Shown piece after piece: positions 7,456-18,422 of a stretch of DNA of 36,480 nt (the stretch's first letter is position 1; each line of letters opens with the position of its first letter). The DNA comes from a virus. Location of the stretch: IMG/VR virus record IMGVR_UViG_3300009160_000082, positions 1 through 36,480 of that record; one strand, written 5' to 3'. A model generated the notes under the pieces. The model was not told the DNA's origin, did not search any database, and was given only the letters and a program-made list of their open reading frames with translations. The position numbers were made by a program, and so were the translations under genes.

Positions 7456-10400
7456 TGCCAGATAAAATAGTAAACTTAGGAGGTACAATTGAGGGTTTTC
7501 CAAATACACCTGTAGTAAATACAGATATTAGACAATCTAAAGGACCTACTCCTTCTATAACTGATTTGTATACACAAGGATTAAGTACTGTTAAACCAGC
7601 AGGTATAGAGGCTATTCCTACGTCCAATCTATATTCTGGTGATAGGTATGCTGCTGTTAGACCTGGTGAAGACTTAGAAGAAATGTATGGTCAGCAACAA
7701 TCTTCAATGGATAAATGGAAGAATGGTGCCATTAAGTTTTTTGGTACTGCAACTGCTTCTCTTGTTTCTGGCACAGCTGGTCTTGTTTATGGTGTTGGTT
7801 CTGCTATAAAGGATGGAAAGTTTTCCAATCTTTATAATAATGATTTGACTAGAAAGATGGATGAGACATTTATCCAAGGTTTAGAAGATACTGCTCCTAA
7901 CTATTACACAGCAAAAGAAAGAGACGCTGACTGGTGGTCTCCTGATAATATCTGGACTGCTAACTTCTTCTCAGATAAGTTGATGAAGAACTTAGGGTAT
8001 ACAGTGGGTGCTATTGGTGGTGGTGTGGCTTGGGCTAAATTATTAAAAACATTAGGTACAACAAATGCATTGGTTAGAGGTGGATATGGTTTAGAAGCTG
8101 TAACTGCTGCAGAAAATGCAATGCAAGCTGTTCCTAAAGTAAATCAATTTGCTGCATTTGATGGTGCAGTTAATTCTGTAGCACAGAAGTATTTAAAGAC
8201 TCCTTTAGCTAAGATACTAAGTGATCCTGAAAGAATTGTTGCTTCTACAATGGGTACGTTTGGTGAAGCTTCATTAGAGGCTTTACAAAATGCAAATGAG
8301 TTTAGAAAAGGAGCAATAGAACAATATGTAAAAAAGTATGGTAAAAATCCTACAGGTGCTGACCTAGAAGAGATTGATGACTACGTAAGTAGCGTTGGTA
8401 ACTTCACTTGGGGAATGAATACTTTATTATTAACTGGCACAAACTATATTCAACTTCCAAAGATATTAGGTTCTTCTAATAGAGCTGATAAGATGTTACT
8501 TAATCAGATTGAAAAGAAAGGACAAGGGGCTGCATTCACAGAAGTGATGCCAGCTACTAAGTTTGGAAAAGTGTTACAAAGATCAAAGGATGTTTCAAAA
8601 CTATTCTTTGCTCCATCAGAAGCATTTGAAGAAGGTGCACAGTTTGCCATCCAAGTAGGTACAAATGATTATTTCAACAGAGCCTTTAGAAACAGACAAG
8701 GTACACAAGACTTCTTGACTGCTCTAAGTGGCACTATGGGTAATGTACTTGGTAAAGGTGTAGAAGATGCTATATCTACTAAAGAAGGATTAGAGAGTAT
8801 ATTAATTGGTGGCTTGTCTGGTGGATTACAACAAGCTAGAAATACAATTAAAGAACAAGGTGTGTTAGGTACAGGAGGATTAAGAAGAGCTAATACAGAT
8901 ATTGCTCTAAATGCTTTGAATCAAAGTAATATTGAAAATGTACTTGGGGACTATGCTAGATATATAGGTATTGGTATTGGTTCTCAAAAGGCTAGACAAC
9001 AAGCTATTGCAAATAATGATAAGGTTTCTGAGAAAGATTTTGAGAATGACTTCACTCTATCTTACATTATGCCAAGAGTTAAGTATGGTAAGGTGGATTC
9101 TATTGGAGAAGAACTTTCATACTACTCTCAACAATCATCTACAGAAGAAGGCTTCCAACAATTGGTTGCAAATGGTATTGTAAATGCTGGTGAAAGTAGA
9201 GAAGACTTTTTAGATAGAATTAAAAATGTTGGAAGAATTACAAAGAACATTAATGATCTTTATGATTCATTAGGTAGAAAATATAGTAATCAACCTGGCT
9301 ATACATCAGAGATATTAGATAAGATGGTGTATTCTTTAGCTAAGGTGGGTAGTTATGATTTGCGTATTCCTGAAGTAAACAATCTATTGTTTACAGCAGG
9401 AGTTAATACACAAGATATATTACAAAGTGTCATTAAGGAAAACAAACCTAATAAGGAAGCTGTAGAAGAATCATTGAAACAAATCAATGAGATGGATGTA
9501 ACTTCTGAGACTAAGGATGATTTGAAGACAGCATTGTCTGATATCATTGAGTTAGGCTTACGTAGGAAAATGTTTATTGATGAGTATGATGCTATCAAGG
9601 CTAATCCTACAGAATTCCAATTCAAGCCTGATGTAGAGTTTGGTGCTACAGAAGAAGTACCTGTAACAGTTACAGAAGAAGAAGAACAACAAGTTACTCC
9701 AGAAGGACAAATTGAATTGTTTCCTACAAAGAAAGAAAGAAAACTAGAGGTTGGTAAAGAGTACTTCTTAAAACAACCTGTTAGAAAAGAAGACAATACA
9801 CTTACACTAGCACCTAAGATTAAGGTGTTATCTCAAACATTGGGTGGTGAGTTTGAAGTACAGTTACCTAGAGGTAATGTAAGCTTCTTAACTCCTGAAG
9901 ATTTTGCAACATTAGATTTGGCAGATGAGGGTGCAGCGTCACCAGAGCTGAGAGATATAATGGAAGCTGCTATTGATAACGTATTATCTAAACCAGAGTT
10001 TGCAGGTGTTACACTTCCTGAGGGAGAAGATAAGTTAACATCTCTTAACTCTTTAAATAACGCACAATTAGTTGATGCTGTTGAGACTGAGTTTAATGCA
10101 CTTTCAGAAACATATTTGAAAGAACAAGCTGATCTTCAAGCTAATAGAGAGAAGATGAATGCTGTAGCAAATAAGATTAAATCTGCACAAACTGATATTG
10201 CTGCTACATCTGGAGTTGTCCCAACAGGCAACAATGATGAAGACTTAATGAATACTCCTAAGGAGACTCCTAAGAAAGATGCAGGTATATTGTTTACCTC
10301 TTCTACATCTGCCTCTATTGACTGGGAGAAAGTATTAGCTCCTAACGTTACACGTTATAATGAGTTTATAAACAAGGTAAAGACCTTTAAGAATAAGAAG

Positions 10401-13400
10401 AACATCAAAACCATCATTGTCACTCAGAAGCAAGAAGCTGCATTGGGACTAGCTGGTCTTGGTGAACTATCTTTTAGAGAAGGTAACTTTGATACAGGTT
10501 TATTAAATGATCCTGTTTATGGTTTCATTGGTCTTGTATTTGTAGAAGATAAGAAAGGAGAAAGACAATTTGTAGATAAGGATGGCAATCCTATTGGTAA
10601 AGTGGGTGAGCAAGTAGAATTAAACAAGGTGGTATTTACAAGTATGCCTGCTGCTAAATTAGACAATAGTAAAGGTGAACCTAGAAATAGAGCTGGTCAA
10701 GAAGAGCAAGCTGCATTAGAGTTAGCAGCATACGAAGTATATCGTAAAGACTTAAGAGAAGCTGCTGAAGAAGAGTATCCAATATTTAACTTCACTCCAT
10801 CTAAAGGTATTGCTATTACAGATGATGTTAAAAAGTCTGTAGGTGGTATTCTTGTTCCTGAGAATCAAATTGCTACACAACAAGTTTTGACTGTTGTGAC
10901 TAAAGGAGGTGTTGACCATGTAGATGGTATAACTTATAACTTTCCTAATGGAAGACCTGTATTCCAAGACCAAGATACATTAGAATATCTAAACAACTCT
11001 AACTTAACTAAAGACCAAGCAAGTGCAATTTATAGTGTACTCAAAGCTATGTCTAATGAAGCTAAGCAACAAATTGCTGCTAAGAAACCAGTTAAGTTTA
11101 ATGAGATATATAAGAGATTTTTACAGGGTGTTACATTCTATACCAACGCAGATGCTGTAGCAAAAGGTGTGGGTGAAGGAAGTAGCAATCGTATTTATAT
11201 AGAAGGATCTGTATTACACATTGGAACTAATACATATGACTTTGCTAATATAGAGAAACAAGAGATTCCTATTGTAAGTGATTTACAAGGAGTGTTCCAT
11301 AATGTAAATAGCTTCACAGTTAACTTAGGATTAGGTGAACCATTTGTAGAATTCTATGTAGACGCTGCTGGTAAGTTAGCACAAAGAAGTTGGAAGAACT
11401 ATCAGTCTTATTTGTTAGCAAGTAAGAACCCTGATGGATCTGGACGTATAGCTCCTTTGACAACCAATGTAGTTAAACCTACAGTGGCTGTTCCTTATAC
11501 ACACAAACAAAAGTATATTATTCTAAATGGCTTAGAGCTTCCAAAACAATCTGTAGTTAAACCTGCAGAACCTGGAGTGGAGACATATAAGTCTAATGTA
11601 GGTGATGTTACATATACAGTTACAACAGACAGTAAAGGTGACTTCACTGTAGAGTTAGTTGGTGAGAATCCAAACATTCAGAAGATTGTAGACAACTCAC
11701 AATTAATGGCTGTTGCTACACAACAGTTGAAAGACTTAGGTAAGTTTGATGAGTTAGATCAACCTATTCAAACTGCTGCTAAGTTTGCTGCTGAGGTTAT
11801 TACAGCTAAGTTATTAAGTGAAAGAAAAGCTGCAGCTCCTGTTGTTGAAGAAAAAGTCTCTGCTCCTGACCAACCTAAGAACATCAACATTGGTGATGCT
11901 GAATATAGAAGAATTGGTAGAACAGATGTAGATAGAATAAGTGATGCTGAGCTTGCGTTGTTTAAAGAATGGCACGCTAAGAATGCTAAAACTATTCCTT
12001 ACGAAGTGTTAGAGAATGTTATTAAGATTAATAACACAGAGAAGGCATGGGGAGCATTTGAGAATGGTGTAGCTAAGTTCTTTAAAGGAGCTCAAAGAGG
12101 TACAGAATACCATGAGATATTTGAAGGTATCTGGAAAGGTTTCTTATCTCAAGGAGAACAACAATCTATCCTTGATGAGTTCAAAGCTCAAACAGGTTCT
12201 TTCTTAGATAGAGAGTCTGGTAGAAGAATAGATTATGCAAACGCTACAGATCAACAAGCTAAGGAAAGAATAGCTGATGACTTTGCTGAGTTCAGACTTG
12301 GTAAGTTACCTGCTAGAAATCTTACAGAAAAGATCAAGAACTTCTTCAAAGCTATTATGGATTTCTTCAAATCATTTGTAAATAAACCTACATTGAAAGA
12401 AGAGTTATTCAAAGCTATAGATACAGGTGAGTTTGCAGATAGAACACTTCCTGAAACTATTAAGAATGAAGCTGCTGAGTATAGAAAGATTGAAGGTATA
12501 AATGCTAAGCAAACTAATGAGTTTGTACAAGACATTACAGCTAGAGTGTTTGGTGAGATATTTGCCAACAACAGCTCTTTGTTTAATATAGAAGATATTA
12601 CAGCTTTTGATTTATTTAATAGAATCAGAGAAAAATATATACAAAACAATATTATAGGAGATAACCCTGTAACACAAATCTCTGAGAATCAATACGTTAA
12701 GTTAGTTGAAAGAACTAAAGAGTTCTTGAAGACATACAGAATTGAGTTTGATGAAGATAGTAGAGTTGCAGTTAATGATGATGGAGCTAATAGAAAAGAC
12801 TATGCAGCTGAAGCATTCACTGTTAATTTCAAGAAGTCTTCTCCATACGCTGTTAAGTTATTGATTGGTACTTTGATTAAGACTAAAGGTTTGAATCAAG
12901 AAGCAAGTGCAGTACTTAAACGTCCTGAAGCTGATACATCTAGTATTGGTGGACTTAAGTTATTACCTTTCAATCAAGCATTCACAACTTTGATGAATAG
13001 ACTATCTAACACAAGAAGTATCCCTGAGTTTGTGTCTAAGCTACATGAGTTAGCTAAACAGAACAGTGACTACGTTAGATTGTTTGAACGTTTAGGTGGT
13101 AACCTAACCACTGGTAAGATTGACTTTAATTCTTACAAACCTCATGACATTAGATTGTTTACTAACTTCTATCAGGTGTTTACAAAACAAAGACCTGATG
13201 CGTTAGCTATGTTTATAGATGGTAATAATGTATACTCTGCTCCTGCTAATCAAGCTTCTGCTATTGCTGCAACAAGATCTGAGTGGATAGAGAACATGAA
13301 GACTAAGGCTGAACAGCCTGGTTCTATCATTAGCTTTAATGGAAAAGTATATAAAGTTAAGAAAGAAGATTATAATATTAAGACTCCTCAAGATAAGGTA

Positions 13401-16400
13401 GAGTTCTTAGCACAATTGGGTATAGAATTCCCAATGGCTGTATATAATAAGGTGAAGAATAAGAAAGCTTTCTCTGATGCTGTAAGTGGTATTAAGTTAG
13501 GTCTTAGTAAGACAGATGAGTTGATGAGCTTTGGTGGTAGAAAGCTTGGTATTCGTACACAGTTAAATGAGCTGGCTAAGTTATATACAGTAGCTGCTTC
13601 TCCTGCAGAAGACAGCACATACTTTGGTGTAGATGGTAATAGAATACAATCTGACACAGATGCAAACTATCCTTCTTTATTAGAATACGTATTTAACTCT
13701 TCTGACACGTTAGAAGAATTGAAGCAGAACATGCCTCAGTTAAATGATGTATTCTCTACAAGCAGCCAAGTGTTAAAGCTAGGTGGTAAGTTCTTTGATG
13801 AAGAAGGTAATAGAATTGATGAAATCAAGTTACAATACATACAAGGGGTTAAGGACGTTGTAGACAATGAAGGAAAAACAACATCTTCTCTAAGCATAGG
13901 TGATAGGTACATTACAGAAATGAATCAAAACCTAGATGGTAGATATTATGTATTAATACCTGCAGATAGTTCTAGAGAATGGATGATGGACTTAGGTAAT
14001 ACAATTACCTATACAGACGTAGCTGCTGGTAATGCAGATAAACTATTTACTGATACATTCTTAGGATATTTAAAGGATGAGATTAAATTAGCTCAAGATA
14101 GCACTAACAGAACTAAGCTTAGAAATGTAGGAAACAAAGCTACAGAGCTTAGATTCTTAAAAGATATGCTTCCTGCTACATTGTTGAATAAGGTACAAAA
14201 GCTTATTGATAATAGAGCATCAGAAGAAAGTATCAATACTTTTATTAATACAAATCGTGAAGATTTAGATGCAAGTATATTAGAGTCATTAGATAACACT
14301 GTAACTAAGACTAGACAAAACTTAGTGGAGACACAAAAGGTTATTGCTGGTAAAGAAGCAGGTAGTTTCCTAATGCCTGAACTAGAGAATAGATTCACTG
14401 AAAAGGCTGGTTTGAATAAGTTGGCTTTGACAGATCAAGATGTTAATAATGTTATCAAGTTTGCTAATGCTAACTACATGATTAACAACGTGGAGTTCCA
14501 CAAGATCTTGTTTGGTGATCCATATCAGTTTGAGATTAAGGGCAATCAATTAGATGAGACCAAGCGTATTAAGTCTTTCTTATCTCCAAGAAGAATCACT
14601 GTAAACTCTGATGAGTTTAACAACTTATTTAATAGTGAATACAATACAGTGGCTGGTGTTCAATTAACGTCAGAAGACTATGGATATCATGAGCATAAAA
14701 ACTTTGCTAAGACATTCACAGCTGCTGATGTAAATGTAATAGATAGTTTCTATCCTAAATCAAATGAAGCAGATGCTGCTTCTTGGATTATGGATGGTGC
14801 GTTTAAAGAAGTGAAGTTAAAGAATGGTCAATGGTCTGATGAAGCTGAAGATTGGCATCAATGGCAAATGGCTTATACAAGACAAAATGTTCCTGGCTAC
14901 ACATATAGAAGTGACGCTCTTCGTAAGCATGATGAAGCGTTAATAGAACAATCTGAGCCTAAGAATTTTATAGAGGAATTAAAACCTATTGTATCTGGTA
15001 ACAAGTTTGGTAAAGTAAACTTTGATCTAGTGTTAGATAAGTTCTCTCAAATGCCTTTGTATTATAAGGCTATCAAAGGAACTAATTTAGGTAAGCTTTA
15101 TGAGAAAATGTTTAAAGAAGGATATGACTATGCTATTGTAGTTTCTGGTAGAAAGGTTGGTGCTGAGAAGTTACATAAGTTATACAATGAAGATGGTAGC
15201 TTTAATGAAGAAGCATTTAACAATACAATCAATGTTGGCTGGGATACTTATGGTATCCAAGTAGAGAATAGCTATGACAAAGATAGCAAACAAACTCTTG
15301 GTTCTCAGTTAACTAAACTTGCCACTGTTGACTTATACAGTGATGGTAAAGCTAATAATGAAGCTGCTAAGAAGGCAGTAGAGAAGAACACTGAGGTGTT
15401 AAAAGAGATGTTACTTAATGGATATCAAGAGTTATTAAGAAAGCTTGGTATTGAAGACCTAGGTGATAATTTTGTTGTTAAAGACAAAACTGTTGTAGCT
15501 GATACATTAAGACAAGAGATGCTTAAGAGAGAAATGTCTGAGAATGGTATTGATAGTATATCTATTAATCCAGAAATTGGAGAGTTTTATATTCCATTCG
15601 AAGCATCTACAAACTATATTCAGATCAAAGACATACTGTATTCAATTGTAGACAAATCTATTGTATCTCCTAAGGTAAATGGTTTCCCTGCTGTACAGGT
15701 TCCTGTAACAATGTGGGAGAAAGCTGGTGAGTCTAGAGGAGAAGGATTGAAGAAGTCTGCTCTTAAATTCTATAGCAAAGAAGATCCATATATAGAAGTA
15801 TATCTTCCTGCATGGTTCAAGAAACAATTACCTAAGGGTAAAACTGATGAAGAATTAATTAAGTTATTAGAAGGATCAGAGATATTAAAGGGTATAGGAT
15901 TTCGTATCCCAACACAAGGATTGAATTCTATGGAGGTATTTAGAATCAAAGGTTTCCTACCTGAGTTTATGGGTAAGACAATTGTGGTTCCTTCTGAGAT
16001 CACTACAAAGGCTGGATCTGACTTTGACATAGATAAGTTAAATCTATACTTAAAGAACATATATGTAACTCCTTCTGGAGAGATTAAGTCTGTACCATTC
16101 TTTGGATATGGAGATCAAGCTAAAGAGGCTATCAAGAAGTTTATTCTTGAAGAAGATATCAAAGCAATGTTAGATATCAATAGTGAAATCTCTGGAAGCA
16201 GAGTTGATGACTATGGTACATTAGCAGATAAGCTTTACAAACAATCTCTTGAGAATGAATACTTTAGATCTATCGAGGCATTGTTAACTCTACCAGAGAA
16301 CTTTGATAGATTAACTTTTCCTAATACAGACACAGCTCTTAAAGATATTGCTAATGATTTAGATAGATTAAGAGAAGAGAATGAAGGTGATATTAAGAAT

Positions 16401-18422
16401 AGATTGTTGGATAGAAACTACATGACTAATCAAAGACATGCGTTTCTAACTGGTAAAAGATGGATTGGTATTGCTGCTGTAAACATTACAGGTAATTCCC
16501 TTGCACAAAAGACAGATGTGTTTGTAGAGAACCCACAAACAGAAATGGCTTTAAAACATAATAAGTTTATTGATGGTGGTTTTGAGCATATATCACTTTC
16601 TGGTATGTTGGATCAATCTGGTAAATACATCTCTGATAAATTATCAATGTATGCAAATGCTTTTGTAGATATTGCTAAAGACCCATACATTATGAAGATT
16701 ATCTACAGCAATAGAGTTGTAGGTACATTTATGTTGTTAGAGCGTGCAGGTGTTCCTATGAAGACAGTGGCTATGTTTATGAACCAGCCTATTATAAGAG
16801 AACACATTAAAAACTTAGATGCTAATGGTGCTTCTAGATATGCAATAAGTAATGCTGATTATATTAAGCAAGCTAAGATAAACTTCCCTGCAAATCCAAA
16901 AGCTATCCAAGCAGCTACAGTTGCTGAAGGTAACTTTGAAGATAATATATCTTCTTATGCTAAGAATACAATGACTGAAGCTCAGAATGCTGAACAACAC
17001 AAGATACTGAATGAGTTCTTATCTTATGTTGCTCTAGCTGATGAGAACTTCAATTTCACACAAGCTATTAATTATGACACTAGTACGTTTAGAAGTGCTG
17101 ATGATTTTTATAGAAAAGAACTAATGACTGATCGTGCACAAGAGAAAGGAGCTATTAGCTCTCCACAAAAGGTGTTAGATAGTTCTTTCTTAGGTACAGA
17201 AAAAACTGTGTTAGATCAATCTAATTCAGCATTAGGTGCTATCCTTAAATTTAATCAACCTGAATTTAGAGGTGTACTTGAGAATACTATTCAACAGTTT
17301 GCTGAGAAGTTCTATCTTGGTGATAAATTTAATAAGGTGACTCAAAGAGCAACAGCAAGCTTACTTGATTATATTATTCAAACAGGTAGAAAGAACGCAT
17401 TGAATATCAGTGAGTTATCTTTTGGTCCAGAGTCTGTAGCAGTAAAGTTAGAAGAAGCTAAACAAAAATATCCTAATATACAAATACTACAAGACTTAGT
17501 TGTAGTGTCTGCAGAAAGACCAAATAGCCCTAAGACTATTAAACTTAGAGCTAACATTAAGGAAGCTTATGACGAGAACATGTATATTGGTATGATGAGA
17601 GAGTTGAGAGACAATCCAGACACTAACCAACTATTCAAAGATCTTATCAAAGTAGCTATCATACAAGGTACATATCAATCTGCTGTATCTATTAAGAACA
17701 TTATTCCTATTGAAGACTATTCTGCAGAAGTGAAGAACATTGTGAACACTGCTGTAGTAGATACAAACGTTCAAGAGTTTGCTAACAACAACTGGTTCCA
17801 AAGAAACAATTGGAAGAACTCAGATATTACTCCTGCTATTGCTCCTTATATTGATGAAGAGTCTGTAACAGAGATTGGTGAGTTTAAGAATGAAATAATT
17901 TCTCAATACAAGTTTACAGGATTTGTAGAAATACCACAGATTGGAATTGGTGAGAATGATAAACTTGTAATCACTGTAGGAGAAAAATCTAAAGCTGCTG
18001 GCTATGATATGGTAACTATTCCACGCATTATCACTACTAAGTATGGTGAGATGATTGACTTCATGACTGGCAAGACTATTACAAGAGCAGGATATGCAGA
18101 ACTAAAAGCCAAGGGTGATCCTATAATTGGACAAATGTTTGGTTATCAGAAAGTTAAGTTTGTAAGTGGTGAAGCATTAAGAACATATAAAGGAAAGTTT
18201 GTATTCAAGATGGTAAACTTATATGGAGATGGACAATTCACTTCTGAGTATTATAAATTCAACAAACCTTCTGAGCTAGATAATAATACAGGTAAGGTTA
18301 ATAATGAAATACCTAATTCAGAAATCATCAAATACTTTACAGGTATTGTTGAAAATGAAGTATCTTCACAACCTGAAACAGAAACAGATCTAAGTACTAA
18401 AGACTTTAAATGTAAATTCTAA
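7455..18422 (+). CDS. Giant virion DNA-dependent RNA polymerase polyprotein with zincin-like domain
   Basis: 3655 residues. The polymerase signature is in the C-terminal half: RIPTQ (2817-2821), a conserved beta stretch, then AGSDFDIDK with DFDID at 2856-2860. This is the double-psi beta-barrel metal-binding loop (DxDxD) reported for the single-chain virion RNA polymerase gp66 of crAss-like phage phi14:2, which is related to QDE-1-type polymerases. The protein is well over a thousand residues longer than gp66 as I recall it (about 2180). The extra N-terminal part has hydrophobic Gly-rich segments (about 93-118 and 180-196), an acidic Glu-rich linker near 735-755, and a segment at about 1480-1680 resembling phage zincin metallopeptidases: YHEIFE with H1553/E1554, where the usual second His is Glu1557. 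The family is packed in the virion and transcribes early genes after ejection. Both ends use TAATG overlaps. Confidence 0.85.
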   Translation: MPDKIVNLGGTIEGFPNTPVVNTDIRQSKGPTPSITDLYTQGLSTVKPAGIEAIPTSNLYSGDRYAAVRPGEDLEEMYGQQQSSMDKWKNGAIKFFGTATASLVSGTAGLVYGVGSAIKDGKFSNLYNNDLTRKMDETFIQGLEDTAPNYYTAKERDADWWSPDNIWTANFFSDKLMKNLGYTVGAIGGGVAWAKLLKTLGTTNALVRGGYGLEAVTAAENAMQAVPKVNQFAAFDGAVNSVAQKYLKTPLAKILSDPERIVASTMGTFGEASLEALQNANEFRKGAIEQYVKKYGKNPTGADLEEIDDYVSSVGNFTWGMNTLLLTGTNYIQLPKILGSSNRADKMLLNQIEKKGQGAAFTEVMPATKFGKVLQRSKDVSKLFFAPSEAFEEGAQFAIQVGTNDYFNRAFRNRQGTQDFLTALSGTMGNVLGKGVEDAISTKEGLESILIGGLSGGLQQARNTIKEQGVLGTGGLRRANTDIALNALNQSNIENVLGDYARYIGIGIGSQKARQQAIANNDKVSEKDFENDFTLSYIMPRVKYGKVDSIGEELSYYSQQSSTEEGFQQLVANGIVNAGESREDFLDRIKNVGRITKNINDLYDSLGRKYSNQPGYTSEILDKMVYSLAKVGSYDLRIPEVNNLLFTAGVNTQDILQSVIKENKPNKEAVEESLKQINEMDVTSETKDDLKTALSDIIELGLRRKMFIDEYDAIKANPTEFQFKPDVEFGATEEVPVTVTEEEEQQVTPEGQIELFPTKKERKLEVGKEYFLKQPVRKEDNTLTLAPKIKVLSQTLGGEFEVQLPRGNVSFLTPEDFATLDLADEGAASPELRDIMEAAIDNVLSKPEFAGVTLPEGEDKLTSLNSLNNAQLVDAVETEFNALSETYLKEQADLQANREKMNAVANKIKSAQTDIAATSGVVPTGNNDEDLMNTPKETPKKDAGILFTSSTSASIDWEKVLAPNVTRYNEFINKVKTFKNKKNIKTIIVTQKQEAALGLAGLGELSFREGNFDTGLLNDPVYGFIGLVFVEDKKGERQFVDKDGNPIGKVGEQVELNKVVFTSMPAAKLDNSKGEPRNRAGQEEQAALELAAYEVYRKDLREAAEEEYPIFNFTPSKGIAITDDVKKSVGGILVPENQIATQQVLTVVTKGGVDHVDGITYNFPNGRPVFQDQDTLEYLNNSNLTKDQASAIYSVLKAMSNEAKQQIAAKKPVKFNEIYKRFLQGVTFYTNADAVAKGVGEGSSNRIYIEGSVLHIGTNTYDFANIEKQEIPIVSDLQGVFHNVNSFTVNLGLGEPFVEFYVDAAGKLAQRSWKNYQSYLLASKNPDGSGRIAPLTTNVVKPTVAVPYTHKQKYIILNGLELPKQSVVKPAEPGVETYKSNVGDVTYTVTTDSKGDFTVELVGENPNIQKIVDNSQLMAVATQQLKDLGKFDELDQPIQTAAKFAAEVITAKLLSERKAAAPVVEEKVSAPDQPKNINIGDAEYRRIGRTDVDRISDAELALFKEWHAKNAKTIPYEVLENVIKINNTEKAWGAFENGVAKFFKGAQRGTEYHEIFEGIWKGFLSQGEQQSILDEFKAQTGSFLDRESGRRIDYANATDQQAKERIADDFAEFRLGKLPARNLTEKIKNFFKAIMDFFKSFVNKPTLKEELFKAIDTGEFADRTLPETIKNEAAEYRKIEGINAKQTNEFVQDITARVFGEIFANNSSLFNIEDITAFDLFNRIREKYIQNNIIGDNPVTQISENQYVKLVERTKEFLKTYRIEFDEDSRVAVNDDGANRKDYAAEAFTVNFKKSSPYAVKLLIGTLIKTKGLNQEASAVLKRPEADTSSIGGLKLLPFNQAFTTLMNRLSNTRSIPEFVSKLHELAKQNSDYVRLFERLGGNLTTGKIDFNSYKPHDIRLFTNFYQVFTKQRPDALAMFIDGNNVYSAPANQASAIAATRSEWIENMKTKAEQPGSIISFNGKVYKVKKEDYNIKTPQDKVEFLAQLGIEFPMAVYNKVKNKKAFSDAVSGIKLGLSKTDELMSFGGRKLGIRTQLNELAKLYTVAASPAEDSTYFGVDGNRIQSDTDANYPSLLEYVFNSSDTLEELKQNMPQLNDVFSTSSQVLKLGGKFFDEEGNRIDEIKLQYIQGVKDVVDNEGKTTSSLSIGDRYITEMNQNLDGRYYVLIPADSSREWMMDLGNTITYTDVAAGNADKLFTDTFLGYLKDEIKLAQDSTNRTKLRNVGNKATELRFLKDMLPATLLNKVQKLIDNRASEESINTFINTNREDLDASILESLDNTVTKTRQNLVETQKVIAGKEAGSFLMPELENRFTEKAGLNKLALTDQDVNNVIKFANANYMINNVEFHKILFGDPYQFEIKGNQLDETKRIKSFLSPRRITVNSDEFNNLFNSEYNTVAGVQLTSEDYGYHEHKNFAKTFTAADVNVIDSFYPKSNEADAASWIMDGAFKEVKLKNGQWSDEAEDWHQWQMAYTRQNVPGYTYRSDALRKHDEALIEQSEPKNFIEELKPIVSGNKFGKVNFDLVLDKFSQMPLYYKAIKGTNLGKLYEKMFKEGYDYAIVVSGRKVGAEKLHKLYNEDGSFNEEAFNNTINVGWDTYGIQVENSYDKDSKQTLGSQLTKLATVDLYSDGKANNEAAKKAVEKNTEVLKEMLLNGYQELLRKLGIEDLGDNFVVKDKTVVADTLRQEMLKREMSENGIDSISINPEIGEFYIPFEASTNYIQIKDILYSIVDKSIVSPKVNGFPAVQVPVTMWEKAGESRGEGLKKSALKFYSKEDPYIEVYLPAWFKKQLPKGKTDEELIKLLEGSEILKGIGFRIPTQGLNSMEVFRIKGFLPEFMGKTIVVPSEITTKAGSDFDIDKLNLYLKNIYVTPSGEIKSVPFFGYGDQAKEAIKKFILEEDIKAMLDINSEISGSRVDDYGTLADKLYKQSLENEYFRSIEALLTLPENFDRLTFPNTDTALKDIANDLDRLREENEGDIKNRLLDRNYMTNQRHAFLTGKRWIGIAAVNITGNSLAQKTDVFVENPQTEMALKHNKFIDGGFEHISLSGMLDQSGKYISDKLSMYANAFVDIAKDPYIMKIIYSNRVVGTFMLLERAGVPMKTVAMFMNQPIIREHIKNLDANGASRYAISNADYIKQAKINFPANPKAIQAATVAEGNFEDNISSYAKNTMTEAQNAEQHKILNEFLSYVALADENFNFTQAINYDTSTFRSADDFYRKELMTDRAQEKGAISSPQKVLDSSFLGTEKTVLDQSNSALGAILKFNQPEFRGVLENTIQQFAEKFYLGDKFNKVTQRATASLLDYIIQTGRKNALNISELSFGPESVAVKLEEAKQKYPNIQILQDLVVVSAERPNSPKTIKLRANIKEAYDENMYIGMMRELRDNPDTNQLFKDLIKVAIIQGTYQSAVSIKNIIPIEDYSAEVKNIVNTAVVDTNVQEFANNNWFQRNNWKNSDITPAIAPYIDEESVTEIGEFKNEIISQYKFTGFVEIPQIGIGENDKLVITVGEKSKAAGYDMVTIPRIITTKYGEMIDFMTGKTITRAGYAELKAKGDPIIGQMFGYQKVKFVSGEALRTYKGKFVFKMVNLYGDGQFTSEYYKFNKPSELDNNTGKVNNEIPNSEIIKYFTGIVENEVSSQPETETDLSTKDFKCKF

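Noticed and set aside
9353-9796. 147-residue antisense frame inside the polymerase gene
   Set aside because: Ser/Leu-rich reverse of an acidic Glu/Thr-rich coding stretch; no leader, no recognisable domain, and the sense frame is continuous.
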